DNA of 53,553 nt from Planctomycetota bacterium (lineage in GTDB: Bacteria > Planctomycetota > Phycisphaerae > UBA1845): positions 1 to 53,553 of the forward strand of contig JAJRWX010000017.1 of NCBI GenBank assembly GCA_024276605.1, read 5' to 3'. The translations under genes and the position numbers were made by a program. The notes under the pieces are model-generated. The model saw only the letters and a list, made by a program, of their open reading frames with translations. It ran no database searches and had not been told where the DNA came from. Shown in pieces: positions 34,327 to 42,413 of this stretch; position 1 is the first letter of the stretch; each line of letters opens with the position of its first letter.

Positions 34327-36946
34327 CGTCGTTTCCTTGATAAGTAGTTCGTGCTGCCTGGCCATGAGATAATTCCTTGCTCGTGGGGTTACGCCAACTC
34401 CAGCCCATCGCAAGCATCCCGACCAGGAATATAGCTGCAGTTATGGGGGTACTCATGCCCGGCGTGCTAGCCTGTTGTGGGTGAGTTATCTTGCGGATGC
34501 TTTCTTTTAGCGTAGAGACCTCAGCCCGCAACGCAGCGATCTGCTCCTGATGGATTTTGAATTGGTTGCCCGCTGTGACCGCGCTTGCACGGCTAAAATT
34601 TTCAAAAAACACGCTGATTTTCTTATGCTTGCGGCCATCGATGGCCTCGGTGACGTTGGACCAATTCACGGTCTCACCGACGCGGGCTACAACGTATCCG
34701 GTCGGAAATTGCTCCGGGTCGTCGAGCATGGCATGACCGCGAACATCTGACGAAATGAGGTAGTCCCCCGGTTTGAGGTTCCGTCCTGTATTGACCACCC
34801 ACATATCCCCGTTCCCGACGGCCATGACCAAACGAGGGTTCTTGAGCGACATCGGTCTTGTTGGTTCAAGCAGCCCCAAGTGTGCGCCAAGGCACTTGGA
34901 GTCATTTGCACTGGACGACGTGGTCATTCCGTAGATCGTCTCGGCATTCAAATCGCCGTGTAGGTTATGGTTCTCTCCGGTCATGGTCATCAACATCCCA
35001 CGCGCCGGTTGCTCATCGGACCATCCTAAGTGTGAGCCGGTAAAACTGTTGTAGCTCACCGTATTACCTGAAACGGAGATTGAACCCACGCCGGAGTGAT
35101 CCTGTTTCAGCGAGACGAGGGTTCCGTCATTGCCGAGCCGATTGAAAATCGCCGGAGTTGTTGATGAACTCCAGACTTCGAGCCGCGCCGATGGGAATCT
35201 GGTCCCAATTCCGACGTTGCCATTATGAAGCAGTCGCATCAGGCTCGTGTTGCTTGTCGTTTGAATGTCAAGCCCGTTTTGGCCTCCAACGCCGTTGCCC
35301 CCGACTCGAATTCGTGCGACGTCATCCAGCCAGGACAAGCTGACCTCGGCCAACTGGTTGTTCGGATTGGTGGCAGTCACACGTCCACCCGTTGCGCCGC
35401 TGCTGCGAATCTGACCGGCCACGTCGAGTTGCGCTCCCGGAGTATTTGTCCCGATGCCGACCTTACCTGAGAAGTACCCGTCACCAACGAAAAACCCGCC
35501 CCAGTTCGTCGTAGCGCCAAAGGCGCGTCCTTCGACAGCGATGTTCGTGTCACCCGTTCCTGCGGCGATGGCATTGACTCCGATCGTCCACTGCGAGGAC
35601 GATTCGGCCACGGCTCGCAAACCATAAACATTTGCGAACTCTGATGTCGCACTGGCACAAACTCCCGTTGCAGCCAGAAGAGGACCGCGCACGATCGGAC
35701 CGCCTTGCACGTTGGCACCGAAAATCGCGCACCCCGCTGTAGTTCTAGTAACTTGAAGGGTTGAGAGCGCATTAATCGCTGTCGTCCCGATGCCGACCTT
35801 ACCCTGCACGATGAGACCGTCCGATGGCGCAGCGTCTACTCCGGCGTACGTCGCCCCGATGGCTACACCGCCCTCTACGTCAAGCTTGTTGACCGGCGTC
35901 GGCGTCCCTATTCCGACTTTGCCGCTAGCTTTTACTGCAAAGGCCGTTGTATCTGGCTCACCTGGGGTGGGTTGCAAGACACTTGGTACGCGAACATATA
36001 AGCCGTCATCGCCGTCGTTGGCCCTCAGGTCGACCACTAGATGTGAACTTAGCGGCCCGATCATCTGCATTCCAAAATTCGACCCGGGGATATCCGCAAG
36101 CCCTCCGCCGTACCGCGCAATCTCTAAGCTCTGGTTGGCGTCGAGACCGATGCGTAAACTGGTTCCCGCCCCGTTCAAAATGTCTAGTGTTTTCGTTGGT
36201 TGCGTGGTTCCGATACCGACGTTGCCGCTCTTGTCGATCGTCATCCAATCCTCTCTTGTACTGTCCGCTTGCCAACCACCAAACCGCAGGGAACTAGCGA
36301 AGGGAAAATCCGAGCCTGGAATTCCGAAAAACAGGTTTTCGAATTCCATGAACATTCCCCACCGTCCGAATCCGGTGTGGCGTCCTGTGGTCATTGGATC
36401 CCACTGACGAACGATCATCGGCGCATCGGCTTCATCTAGCCGGATCGAGTTTTGAATTTGAAGCAGGCCACGGACATCCAACTTCTGCGAAGGATCCTTT
36501 GTTCCAACGCCGACGTTACCCATGTCGTCAACGTCAATGCCGCGCGTGTGAATGGCATACGGCGCGGCGGACAATGGCTGACGTGGAGTCAGCGGAATGA
36601 AGGCTGGGGAGCAAGGCGAAGTGCAACAAACATCAATTTGTAGCCATCGGGCATCACCGTCAAACGCCGTCGCTCCGAAGTCCAATTCAACCTGAAACAG
36701 GCCGTTACGAACTTCAGCCGTCACCTGAATCGTGCTTGCGATTTGGATGCCCGGGTCCGGGTCGTTGTCGCCCGTCCACAGACCAAACTCGAAGTCGCAG
36801 GTGTCAGTGACCGGGACGCCGTTTTGTTTGAGTTGACCCTGATATGTAAATGCCGTTGTGTCTAATGTCCCGCCGATAGCAACGGAAGCCAAGACGGCAG
36901 GCATCACCGCTCCCAAGATTCCGTAACGATTCACAAATTGATGCAT
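34313..36946 (-). CDS. Tail-fibre-like repetitive surface protein with C-terminal anchor
   Basis: 877 aa from ATG 36946 (GGGAGGG 5 bases before). A signal peptide (about 1-26) is followed by a beta-domain (FTYQGQLKQNGVPV to ARWLQIDVC, about 30-115). Six repeats of the motif G(N/K)VGIGT follow near residues 142, 240, 340, 380, 493 and 575, as in phage tail-fibre and bacterial adhesin stalks. The C-terminal part (about 660-780; GDMWVVNTGRNLKPGDYLIS) resembles the self-cleaving intramolecular chaperone domain of some tail spikes, by impression only. Then come a coiled coil (about 795-818) and a TM segment (about 830-848). GC is higher than in neighbours (34-37 of 60 bases in three sampled lines; 26 of 60 at 43141). 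No phage genes lie nearby. Confidence 0.8.
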   Translation of the reverse strand: MHQFVNRYGILGAVMPAVLASVAIGGTLDTTAFTYQGQLKQNGVPVTDTCDFEFGLWTGDNDPDPGIQIASTIQVTAEVRNGLFQVELDFGATAFDGDARWLQIDVCCTSPCSPAFIPLTPRQPLSAAPYAIHTRGIDVDDMGNVGVGTKDPSQKLDVRGLLQIQNSIRLDEADAPMIVRQWDPMTTGRHTGFGRWGMFMEFENLFFGIPGSDFPFASSLRFGGWQADSTREDWMTIDKSGNVGIGTTQPTKTLDILNGAGTSLRIGLDANQSLEIARYGGGLADIPGSNFGMQMIGPLSSHLVVDLRANDGDDGLYVRVPSVLQPTPGEPDTTAFAVKASGKVGIGTPTPVNKLDVEGGVAIGATYAGVDAAPSDGLIVQGKVGIGTTAINALSTLQVTRTTAGCAIFGANVQGGPIVRGPLLAATGVCASATSEFANVYGLRAVAESSSQWTIGVNAIAAGTGDTNIAVEGRAFGATTNWGGFFVGDGYFSGKVGIGTNTPGAQLDVAGQIRSSGATGGRVTATNPNNQLAEVSLSWLDDVARIRVGGNGVGGQNGLDIQTTSNTSLMRLLHNGNVGIGTRFPSARLEVWSSSTTPAIFNRLGNDGTLVSLKQDHSGVGSISVSGNTVSYNSFTGSHLGWSDEQPARGMLMTMTGENHNLHGDLNAETIYGMTTSSSANDSKCLGAHLGLLEPTRPMSLKNPRLVMAVGNGDMWVVNTGRNLKPGDYLISSDVRGHAMLDDPEQFPTGYVVARVGETVNWSNVTEAIDGRKHKKISVFFENFSRASAVTAGNQFKIHQEQIAALRAEVSTLKESIRKITHPQQASTPGMSTPITAAIFLVGMLAMGWSWRNPTSKELSHGQAARTTYQGNDDGRK

Positions 36947-37224
36947 CTCAACCCTCCCGATTTTGCACACATGATAAACGCTAAGTAACGGGCGCTCTCG
37001 ACTGTCTAGTATCCTCCGAAAGGCATCGGCATCAGCTCGCGGCCCGAACCGTCCAGCGTGTGATTATAGCAGCCTAAATACGCGGATGACATGAATCGAC
37101 TGTGTTTTTATTTCCGATAATAACATCCTTCTTCGCATCATGCCCAAAAAGATCGAGCCGGTTATTGCCGAGCACACGATCCATCAGTTATCACTGCCCC
37201 AACCATAAGAAGTATGTTAAGTCT
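36947..37224. other. Intergenic sequence upstream of the fibre-like gene
   Basis: No supported gene. It should hold the promoter and leader of the leftward fibre-like gene; no boxes can be named. Two inverted-repeat structures occupy the sequence to the right. Confidence 0.35.
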
Positions 37225-37498
37225 GGTAGGGCAGGTCGTTATTTCGCCCCCAGGCGAAAGGTTGCCCCGTCTTTCACGATCACGCTTCGGTCTTCTTTGG
37301 GGTACGATGTCCGGTCGTGTGATGGGCATGGTCAGAGCACCTGTCGCAAGCCTGGTGACACGGTGGCGTTGGAGGTCTGGTTGGTATGCGGTGGTCCGCA
37401 GGCTCGCGCCGTGCGGCTCTGATGGTTGCGCGTGTCCATGATTGCGGCAGGTCAACCTTTCGCCAATTGGTATTGGCGAATGAACGACCTGTCCTACC
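37225..37498. repeat. 274-bp element with nested terminal inverted repeats (MITE-like or structured RNA)
   Basis: Outer arms 37225-37240 and 37483-37498 are reverse complements at 15 of 16 positions. Inner arms 37253-37264 and 37453-37464 are exact over 12 bp. Between each pair lies TTCGCC or TTGGCGAA, which fold back within the arm as small hairpins. The two ends are therefore long nested inverted repeats around a 188-base GC-rich centre with no gene. This could be a miniature transposable element or the folded region of an RNA. No target-site duplication is obvious. Confidence 0.65.
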
Positions 37499-37532
37499 GG
37501 GATTACATGAAGGAATCTGTACGTGGGTCAAA

Positions 37533-37670
37533 CATGCCCACGCTTCACTTGGGCATGCCACACGCCTACCGGGCTATCATCGATTCCCCCATGTCCAAAA
37601 GGAAGGACATGGGGCACCCGGCGAAGTGGCGAGAGAACGTGGAGGACTGGATGCTCGCCTGCGCGAGCAT
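37533..37670. repeat. Three successive hairpins
   Basis: Stems: 37533-37540 with 37550-37557 (8 bp, CATGCCCA type), 37587-37596 with 37605-37614 (10 bp, CCCCATGTCC type) and 37651-37658 with 37663-37670 (8 bp). They lie between the preceding element and the end of the leftward antiporter gene. They resemble intergenic palindromes scattered in planctomycete genomes, and could also stabilise or end the antiporter mRNA. A frame of about 86 codons through here reads no real protein. Confidence 0.6.
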
Positions 37671-37723
37671 GAAAGAGATCAGGTGAGTATTGGGACATCT
37701 CTCCTGGTATATCTCCCCATGAT

Positions 37724-39745
37724 CTACGCCAAATCTGCTACTGTTGGTGGGCTGGGGCGATATGGAGATGTTGGTTGCTGGGGAGGCGCGGTAGGGGCCT
37801 TGGGCGTTATCTTTTGTTTTCGACCGACGATGAGAACGAACAGTAGTAGGAATAATGCACCCGCACCCAGACCGTAATACCAGGGTTGTTTGTAGATGTT
37901 GCACATCACATCGCTGATCCCCAAAGCTGCGATAGCAGTAACCACGGCGTAGGGAATTTGTGTCCATACATGCTCTTCGTGGCGACATCCCGAAGCGATT
38001 GATGATAATACCGTGGTGTCGGAGATGGGTGAGCAATGGTCGCCGAAGACCGCCCCAGCTAGGACGCTTCCGACGGCGGCGTAAAAGTAAACCAACGCTT
38101 GATCCGTCGAGAGGTTTGGAGTTTGCTGAATCAAGCCGGTGGCAATAACGACCGTCGTAGGACAAAGAATGCCCATGGTTCCCCAAGAAGTTCCGGTAGA
38201 GAAAGAAATAATAGCCGCGGTCAGAAAGACGGCGAGCGATAGCCATTCGATGGGAAACGCCATGTTCCGCAGGTGACTTTCCATCACTTTACCTAAAGCC
38301 AAGTCCTGGAGCACCTGCGACAAAGCCCATGCCAATACGAGGATGACAATGGCTGGGAACATACGGGCCATGCCGTCCAGGCCGGCATCAGCGGCGTCTC
38401 GGACGCTACACGAACCGGCGACGATCGTTAACATCAAAGCAAAAAACGCTGAAAGAATCGCACCGTAAAAAATTGAAAGATACGAATCGGTGTGGTTGAT
38501 AACCTCGAATATTTTTTGCCAGGCGGTCATGTCGCTGGTGATCACCTCTTTCCCACCACTGTTGTATCCCGTAACCCATAGTACGGCTATCGTTGAGATG
38601 ACCAATACGAGGATGGGAAACAAACCGAGCCACCATCGTGGCACTATAGTTTCAGAAGGCGCTGATACATGTGCATCGTATGGTAAATCCTGCGTATCGT
38701 CTCCGGCCCGTTGTTGGGCGCGTTTCATCGGTCCAAAATCTCGACCTAGCATGGCAACCAGAAAGACCATGAAGATCGCGAGTATGGGGTAGAAACGATA
38801 TTGCAGGCTACCATAAAAGGCTTGCATGCCATTCATGGCCTGGCCGTCTGAGATGAGAAAGTCCGGCGTACCTTGTGCGGCTACGGTGTTTAAGCCGTCG
38901 CCGATGAAACTGATTTCAGCGCCGACCCAAGTGCCAATTAGCGCTAAGGACGCTACCGGGGCAGCAGTGGAGTCGACGATGTAGGCGAGTTTGGCCCGGG
39001 AAATTTTGAGTCGATCGAAAACGCCGCGCATGGTGGGGCCGACGATCATGGTGTTGGCGTAATCGTCGAAGAACACAATCAACCCGGCTAGCCATGCCGT
39101 GAGTGCGCCACGACGAGGCGAGTTGGTGTCACCGGCCACAACGCGCACCATCCCGGCGGTGCCGCCGTTACGACCGAGTACCCCGACGGTGAAACCGATG
39201 ACCAAAGTGAAGATGATAATTTTAAGATGACCGTGCCCATCCGATGGATCGAGGATAGCGCCTACGGCATATTGTTCACAGGCCATACGAAAACCGGCGA
39301 CGATGGAATTTTGCCCGACGTATGGGCTGGTCGTTGGCAAGCAAGGGATTAATAAGTACGCACCGGCGAGTAGTCCTACGACTAATGCGGGGACGACCTG
39401 GCGGGTGAAAATAGCGAGGATGATAGCCATTAACGCAGGCGCGAGCACCCATAGGCCATAGAGTGATTGTGGATTTTTCGGTTGACGCACAGTGGATTGA
39501 TTGGGTGTGGTCGGTGTTGTGTCCGTGGTTGTTGGTGTTGAATCTTTTACGCTGGGATTGTCTACCTGAGTATTCACAGGGGCGATTTGCGTGTTGGTCG
39601 ACTGATCGATTACGGCTGGGTTGGTGCTGTTGGGCAGTTGAGCGAAGATGCTTGCAGGGCTGAATGTGAGATACATACTGGCGAGTACGATGCCCAGGGC
39701 GAACGATGCACGACCCGTCGTTTTTCCAGTTGTTCGTGTTTGCAC
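37724..39745 (-). CDS. nhaC: Na+/H+ antiporter, NhaC family, with exported N-terminal extension
   Basis: 673 aa from GTG 39745, with AAGGAG 5 bases before. A signal-peptide-like start (about 14-36, SFALGIVLASMYLTFSPASIFA) and a Thr/Pro/Asn-rich linker (about 37-90; TPTTTDTTPTTPN) precede a polytopic core of about 12 TM segments from about 95 to 655. Core motifs FFDDYANTMIVGPTMRG, SLALIGTWVGAEIS and GDHCSPISDTTVLSS are those of NhaC-type antiporters, which exchange external H+ for Na+. NhaC proteins are usually 450-520 aa and lack such an extension. The last 30 residues are Pro/Ser-rich. Confidence 0.9.
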   Translation of the reverse strand: MQTRTTGKTTGRASFALGIVLASMYLTFSPASIFAQLPNSTNPAVIDQSTNTQIAPVNTQVDNPSVKDSTPTTTDTTPTTPNQSTVRQPKNPQSLYGLWVLAPALMAIILAIFTRQVVPALVVGLLAGAYLLIPCLPTTSPYVGQNSIVAGFRMACEQYAVGAILDPSDGHGHLKIIIFTLVIGFTVGVLGRNGGTAGMVRVVAGDTNSPRRGALTAWLAGLIVFFDDYANTMIVGPTMRGVFDRLKISRAKLAYIVDSTAAPVASLALIGTWVGAEISFIGDGLNTVAAQGTPDFLISDGQAMNGMQAFYGSLQYRFYPILAIFMVFLVAMLGRDFGPMKRAQQRAGDDTQDLPYDAHVSAPSETIVPRWWLGLFPILVLVISTIAVLWVTGYNSGGKEVITSDMTAWQKIFEVINHTDSYLSIFYGAILSAFFALMLTIVAGSCSVRDAADAGLDGMARMFPAIVILVLAWALSQVLQDLALGKVMESHLRNMAFPIEWLSLAVFLTAAIISFSTGTSWGTMGILCPTTVVIATGLIQQTPNLSTDQALVYFYAAVGSVLAGAVFGDHCSPISDTTVLSSIASGCRHEEHVWTQIPYAVVTAIAALGISDVMCNIYKQPWYYGLGAGALFLLLFVLIVGRKQKITPKAPTAPPQQPTSPYRPSPPTVADLA

Positions 39746-40056
39746 AGTAACTCCTTTGCTTGCTACGCCTTGCTACAACCTGTTTGCTTGCGTGCCGACG
39801 TTGTATTTTTCATCCTTCTGCAAGGAATTCGTAGGCCGGCCATTCATATTTGTATCGGCTCAAGCCCTCTTTGGCGACCGGTCTCATCAGGCTATCGCAG
39901 GAAAAAGTAAGACCGCGATGGCTGTGTCAGCTTGATAGGCTTGTATGGGTGCTAATTTACGATTGATTCGTTGAGTCAGCAACCTTCCCTGGAGTTTGAT
40001 CCAGCATCCTGCCACCGCGCGGGCGAAAAGCCGGCGCTTGTTTCGTTGGGGGCTAC
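39746..40056. other. Intergenic sequence upstream of the antiporter gene
   Basis: 311 bases with no supported gene; it must contain the leftward promoter of the antiporter. Nothing else is recognised up to the repeat element on the right. Confidence 0.4.
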
Positions 40057-40190
40057 AGTGCTGTGTCACAGCTTATTATTAGGGTTCATGGAGAGTGTGG
40101 TATGGACAACGTTTTTTTTGCCCGTGTCGGCCTCCGGAACTACACGGGACTTACCCATGCCACCCGAATTCTTAGCTGTGACAAAGCACT
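40057..40190. repeat. MITE-like 134-bp element with inverted ends
   Basis: Arms 40057-40073 and 40174-40190 are reverse complements at 16 of 17 positions (AGTGCT-TGTCACAGCT type). The similarity continues inward for about 18 bases (ATT-GGGT-CATGG) with gaps. The centre carries a CCCGTGT/ACACGGG hairpin (40121-40127 with 40142-40148). One arm with a shortened centre recurs at 13610-13670. It has no coding capacity, so any mobility would depend on an outside transposase. It lies just past the stop of the leftward PDZ gene. Confidence 0.72.
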
Positions 40191-40230
40191 AGTGATTAGA
40201 GAGGACCAACACGATCGATCGTGGTGAGAG

Positions 40231-41061
40231 TTAGTCAGGCACCTCATTGGATGATGCGTTTGTTGTTGGTGCAGCGCGAAAATAAGTTACCCACCAGATG
40301 GAAAATCGGTCGATGGTGCCTTGAAGTTTTTCACGCATGCCGGGGATGCTGTTAATACGGTCTAAGGGCATGCGGCCTAGTACGGCTTTGATGTCTAAGG
40401 TTTGGGTGCCGCGGAGTACCTTGAGTGTGACTTCGGCACCGGGGCCTTTGCTTTTGATGATCTGCGCGAAGTGTTGAAATAGTTGAGAGATGTTTTGATT
40501 CATGGGTTCATTATCAAGAGACAATATAATGTCACCTTTTACCATACCGGCCCGTTGCGCGCCGCCATCCGGAACAATGGCTCTGATTCTGATACCCGCC
40601 TGGCCTTCGGGGATATGTGAGTTTTCTTTGTGGGTGGGAAATTGCGCATCACGTTCGATACCTAGGAAGCCATACTTGTTTCGTAAGTGTGCATTGAGAT
40701 AGCCTTCGTAGATAATTCTCTCAATTTGAAGACTTACTTCGAGTTCTTCCGTCTCATGGTAGGCTGTGCGAAGCTGCGGGAACGCAGGCGTGCCGATACC
40801 GATCAAATGATAGGCCGCTTTTTCCCGGTTCTGGTAGGTAATAGCTGCTAACTGTTTGATTAGCTTGGCGACGAGTTGTTTTGTTTCAGAGTCAATGGGT
40901 ACGTGGAATTCTTCGTCTGTGATGGGCGCTGGTTCATAAGGTTTGGTGGCCGGTTGTGCTTGGGCGTACAACATTGCCGGCGAAAGCACTAAGATAGCCA
41001 ACATCCATGCCAGGTGCTGTGATGAATTAGGTGACACGATCACGACATTATCTCTCATCAT
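40231..41061 (-). CDS. Exported PDZ-domain protein
   Basis: 276 aa. Signal peptide about 17-36 (HLAWMLAILVLSPAMLYAQA). Residues 50-125 form a helical part with a HEAT/armadillo flavour (NREKAAYHLIGIGTPAFPQL). Residues about 130-235 are a PDZ domain: GFLGIERD, the loop AGMVKGDIILSLDNEP and VTLKVLRGTQTLDI. There is no protease domain, so it probably binds peptides at the cell envelope. It follows the aminotransferase gene by 44 bases on the same strand and may be co-transcribed with it. Confidence 0.85.
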   Translation of the reverse strand: MMRDNVVIVSPNSSQHLAWMLAILVLSPAMLYAQAQPATKPYEPAPITDEEFHVPIDSETKQLVAKLIKQLAAITYQNREKAAYHLIGIGTPAFPQLRTAYHETEELEVSLQIERIIYEGYLNAHLRNKYGFLGIERDAQFPTHKENSHIPEGQAGIRIRAIVPDGGAQRAGMVKGDIILSLDNEPMNQNISQLFQHFAQIIKSKGPGAEVTLKVLRGTQTLDIKAVLGRMPLDRINSIPGMREKLQGTIDRFSIWWVTYFRAAPTTNASSNEVPD

Positions 41062-41105
41062 ACGATCAGCGTGATGTCATATATATACATGAGCTTCTTT
41101 TACCA

Positions 41106-42224
41106 TTATAGCCGTGATTGTAGCGATGTGCATATGCGATCTACGTCGTTTTCCGTCAGCTCATGGTGAAAGGGAAGTGCGATAGTTCTGGCTGCTAATG
41201 CCTCGCAGACCGGAAAGTCGCCGGGTTTATAGCCAAACTGTGCCACGTAGAAAGGTTGTAAATGAATGGGTGCGAAATAGTTGCTGCATCCGATACCGCT
41301 CTCGGTTAGCGCCATGAGGATACGGTCACGGTCGTTTTGGTTATAGCGATCGTCCAAGCGGATGACGAATACGAACCAACTCATGTCTATTCCATCTCTA
41401 ATTTTTTGCATGTGAACGCGAGGTTCGTCAGTGAGCCGCGCTCGATACATCAGCTCGATTTGGGATCGGGCTGATATGATGTCTGTCATGCGCTCCAGTT
41501 GGGCGATGCCCAGGGCGCAGTTGATGTCGCTAAGGCGATAGTTAAAGCCGAGTCTGGGATGTGCGAGCCAGCCGCTTTGTACATCGCGACCCTGGTTACG
41601 CAGTGAGCGACAGTGATCAGCCAATGCTTTGTCATTTGTTACGATCATGCCGCCTTCACCGGTGGTGAGTTGTTTATTAGGATAGAAGCCGAACACACCT
41701 GCATCGCCGAAAGCACCGGCACATTGGCCGTTGAACTCAGTACCCAAGGCCTCGCAAGAGTCTTCAACAACGCGCAATCCGTGCTGCTTAGCCAGTGGGA
41801 GGATGGCGTCGTAGTCGGCGATTTGACCGAAAACGTCCACGGGAATAATGGCTTTGGTGTTGGTTGTGATCGCTGACGCAATCTTGGTTGTATCCATATT
41901 CCAGGAGTCCGGGTCTACGTCTACGAACACCGGCTTGCCACCGGCGAGTAAGATACAGTTGGCTGAGGCGATAAAAGAGAACGGCGTTGTGATGACTTCG
42001 CTGCTAGCGTTTACTCCGGTGGCGATCATGAGCATGTGCAGGGCGGCGGTTCCACTGGAACAGGCTACGGCGTGTTTGGTGCCACAATAGGAGGAGAAAG
42101 CATTTTCGAATTCCACCAGCTTTGGTCCCAGGCTGAGATTGGGGCTTTGCAGCACGGCGGTAACGGCGCGAACCTCAAGATCGGTGATGTTGGGTCTAGC
42201 CAGGGGTATGAAGGCGTCTGTCAC
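41106..42224 (-). CDS. DegT/DnrJ/EryC1/StrS-type sugar aminotransferase
   Basis: 372 aa from GTG 42224 (VTDAFIPLARP); a TTG five codons upstream is possible. PLP-dependent enzyme that aminates nucleotide-linked keto sugars. Seen are the family N-terminus FIPLARPNI, the substrate region SSGTAALHMLM, VVEDSCEALG (Asp that binds the PLP ring nitrogen) and FYPNKQLTTGEGG with the PLP lysine. The length is typical (about 370). Divergent from a UDP-sugar dehydrogenase gene, which points to synthesis of an amino or uronic sugar for surface polysaccharide. The exact substrate cannot be told. Confidence 0.92.
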   Translation of the reverse strand: MTDAFIPLARPNITDLEVRAVTAVLQSPNLSLGPKLVEFENAFSSYCGTKHAVACSSGTAALHMLMIATGVNASSEVITTPFSFIASANCILLAGGKPVFVDVDPDSWNMDTTKIASAITTNTKAIIPVDVFGQIADYDAILPLAKQHGLRVVEDSCEALGTEFNGQCAGAFGDAGVFGFYPNKQLTTGEGGMIVTNDKALADHCRSLRNQGRDVQSGWLAHPRLGFNYRLSDINCALGIAQLERMTDIISARSQIELMYRARLTDEPRVHMQKIRDGIDMSWFVFVIRLDDRYNQNDRDRILMALTESGIGCSNYFAPIHLQPFYVAQFGYKPGDFPVCEALAARTIALPFHHELTENDVDRICTSLQSRL

Positions 42225-42413
42225 GATTGCTGATCCCAAATGAGATAAGTCATGGTTGGCCCAAGCCAGCTTGAGGCATTATAGTACAGCGAGCCATCGA
42301 CCGATATTCGACTGACTGAGCCGCGATCGCGCTGGTCGCTAGTTTGTGTTATCGGGCTAATGCCCGACTGTGTAAAGAAGAACCCTAAGCGAATTTACCC
42401 CCAGGATTAACAT

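Noticed and set aside
35790-36407. 205-codon rightward frame inside the fibre-like gene
   Set aside because: Antisense shadow of the GxVGIGT repeats (Pro/Ser/Thr-rich reverse reading); the sense strand has signal peptide, repeats and a good ribosome site.
34313-36946. Considered a prophage because of the tail-fibre-like protein
   Set aside because: No capsid, terminase, tail, integrase or lysis genes lie on either side; it has a signal peptide and a membrane anchor.
37225-37498. Considered RNase P RNA, tmRNA or 4.5S RNA for the structured region
   Set aside because: The conserved cores of these RNAs (such as GAGGAAAGUCC for RNase P or the GGAAGCAGC-type loop for 4.5S) were not found.
37386-37877. 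163-codon rightward frame and an 86-codon frame in the same region
   Set aside because: They cross the inverted-repeat element, the three hairpins and the end of the antiporter gene; the translations are composition artefacts of palindromes.
39971-40192. 73-codon rightward frame upstream of the antiporter
   Set aside because: It consists largely of the MITE-like repeat arms and has no ribosome site.
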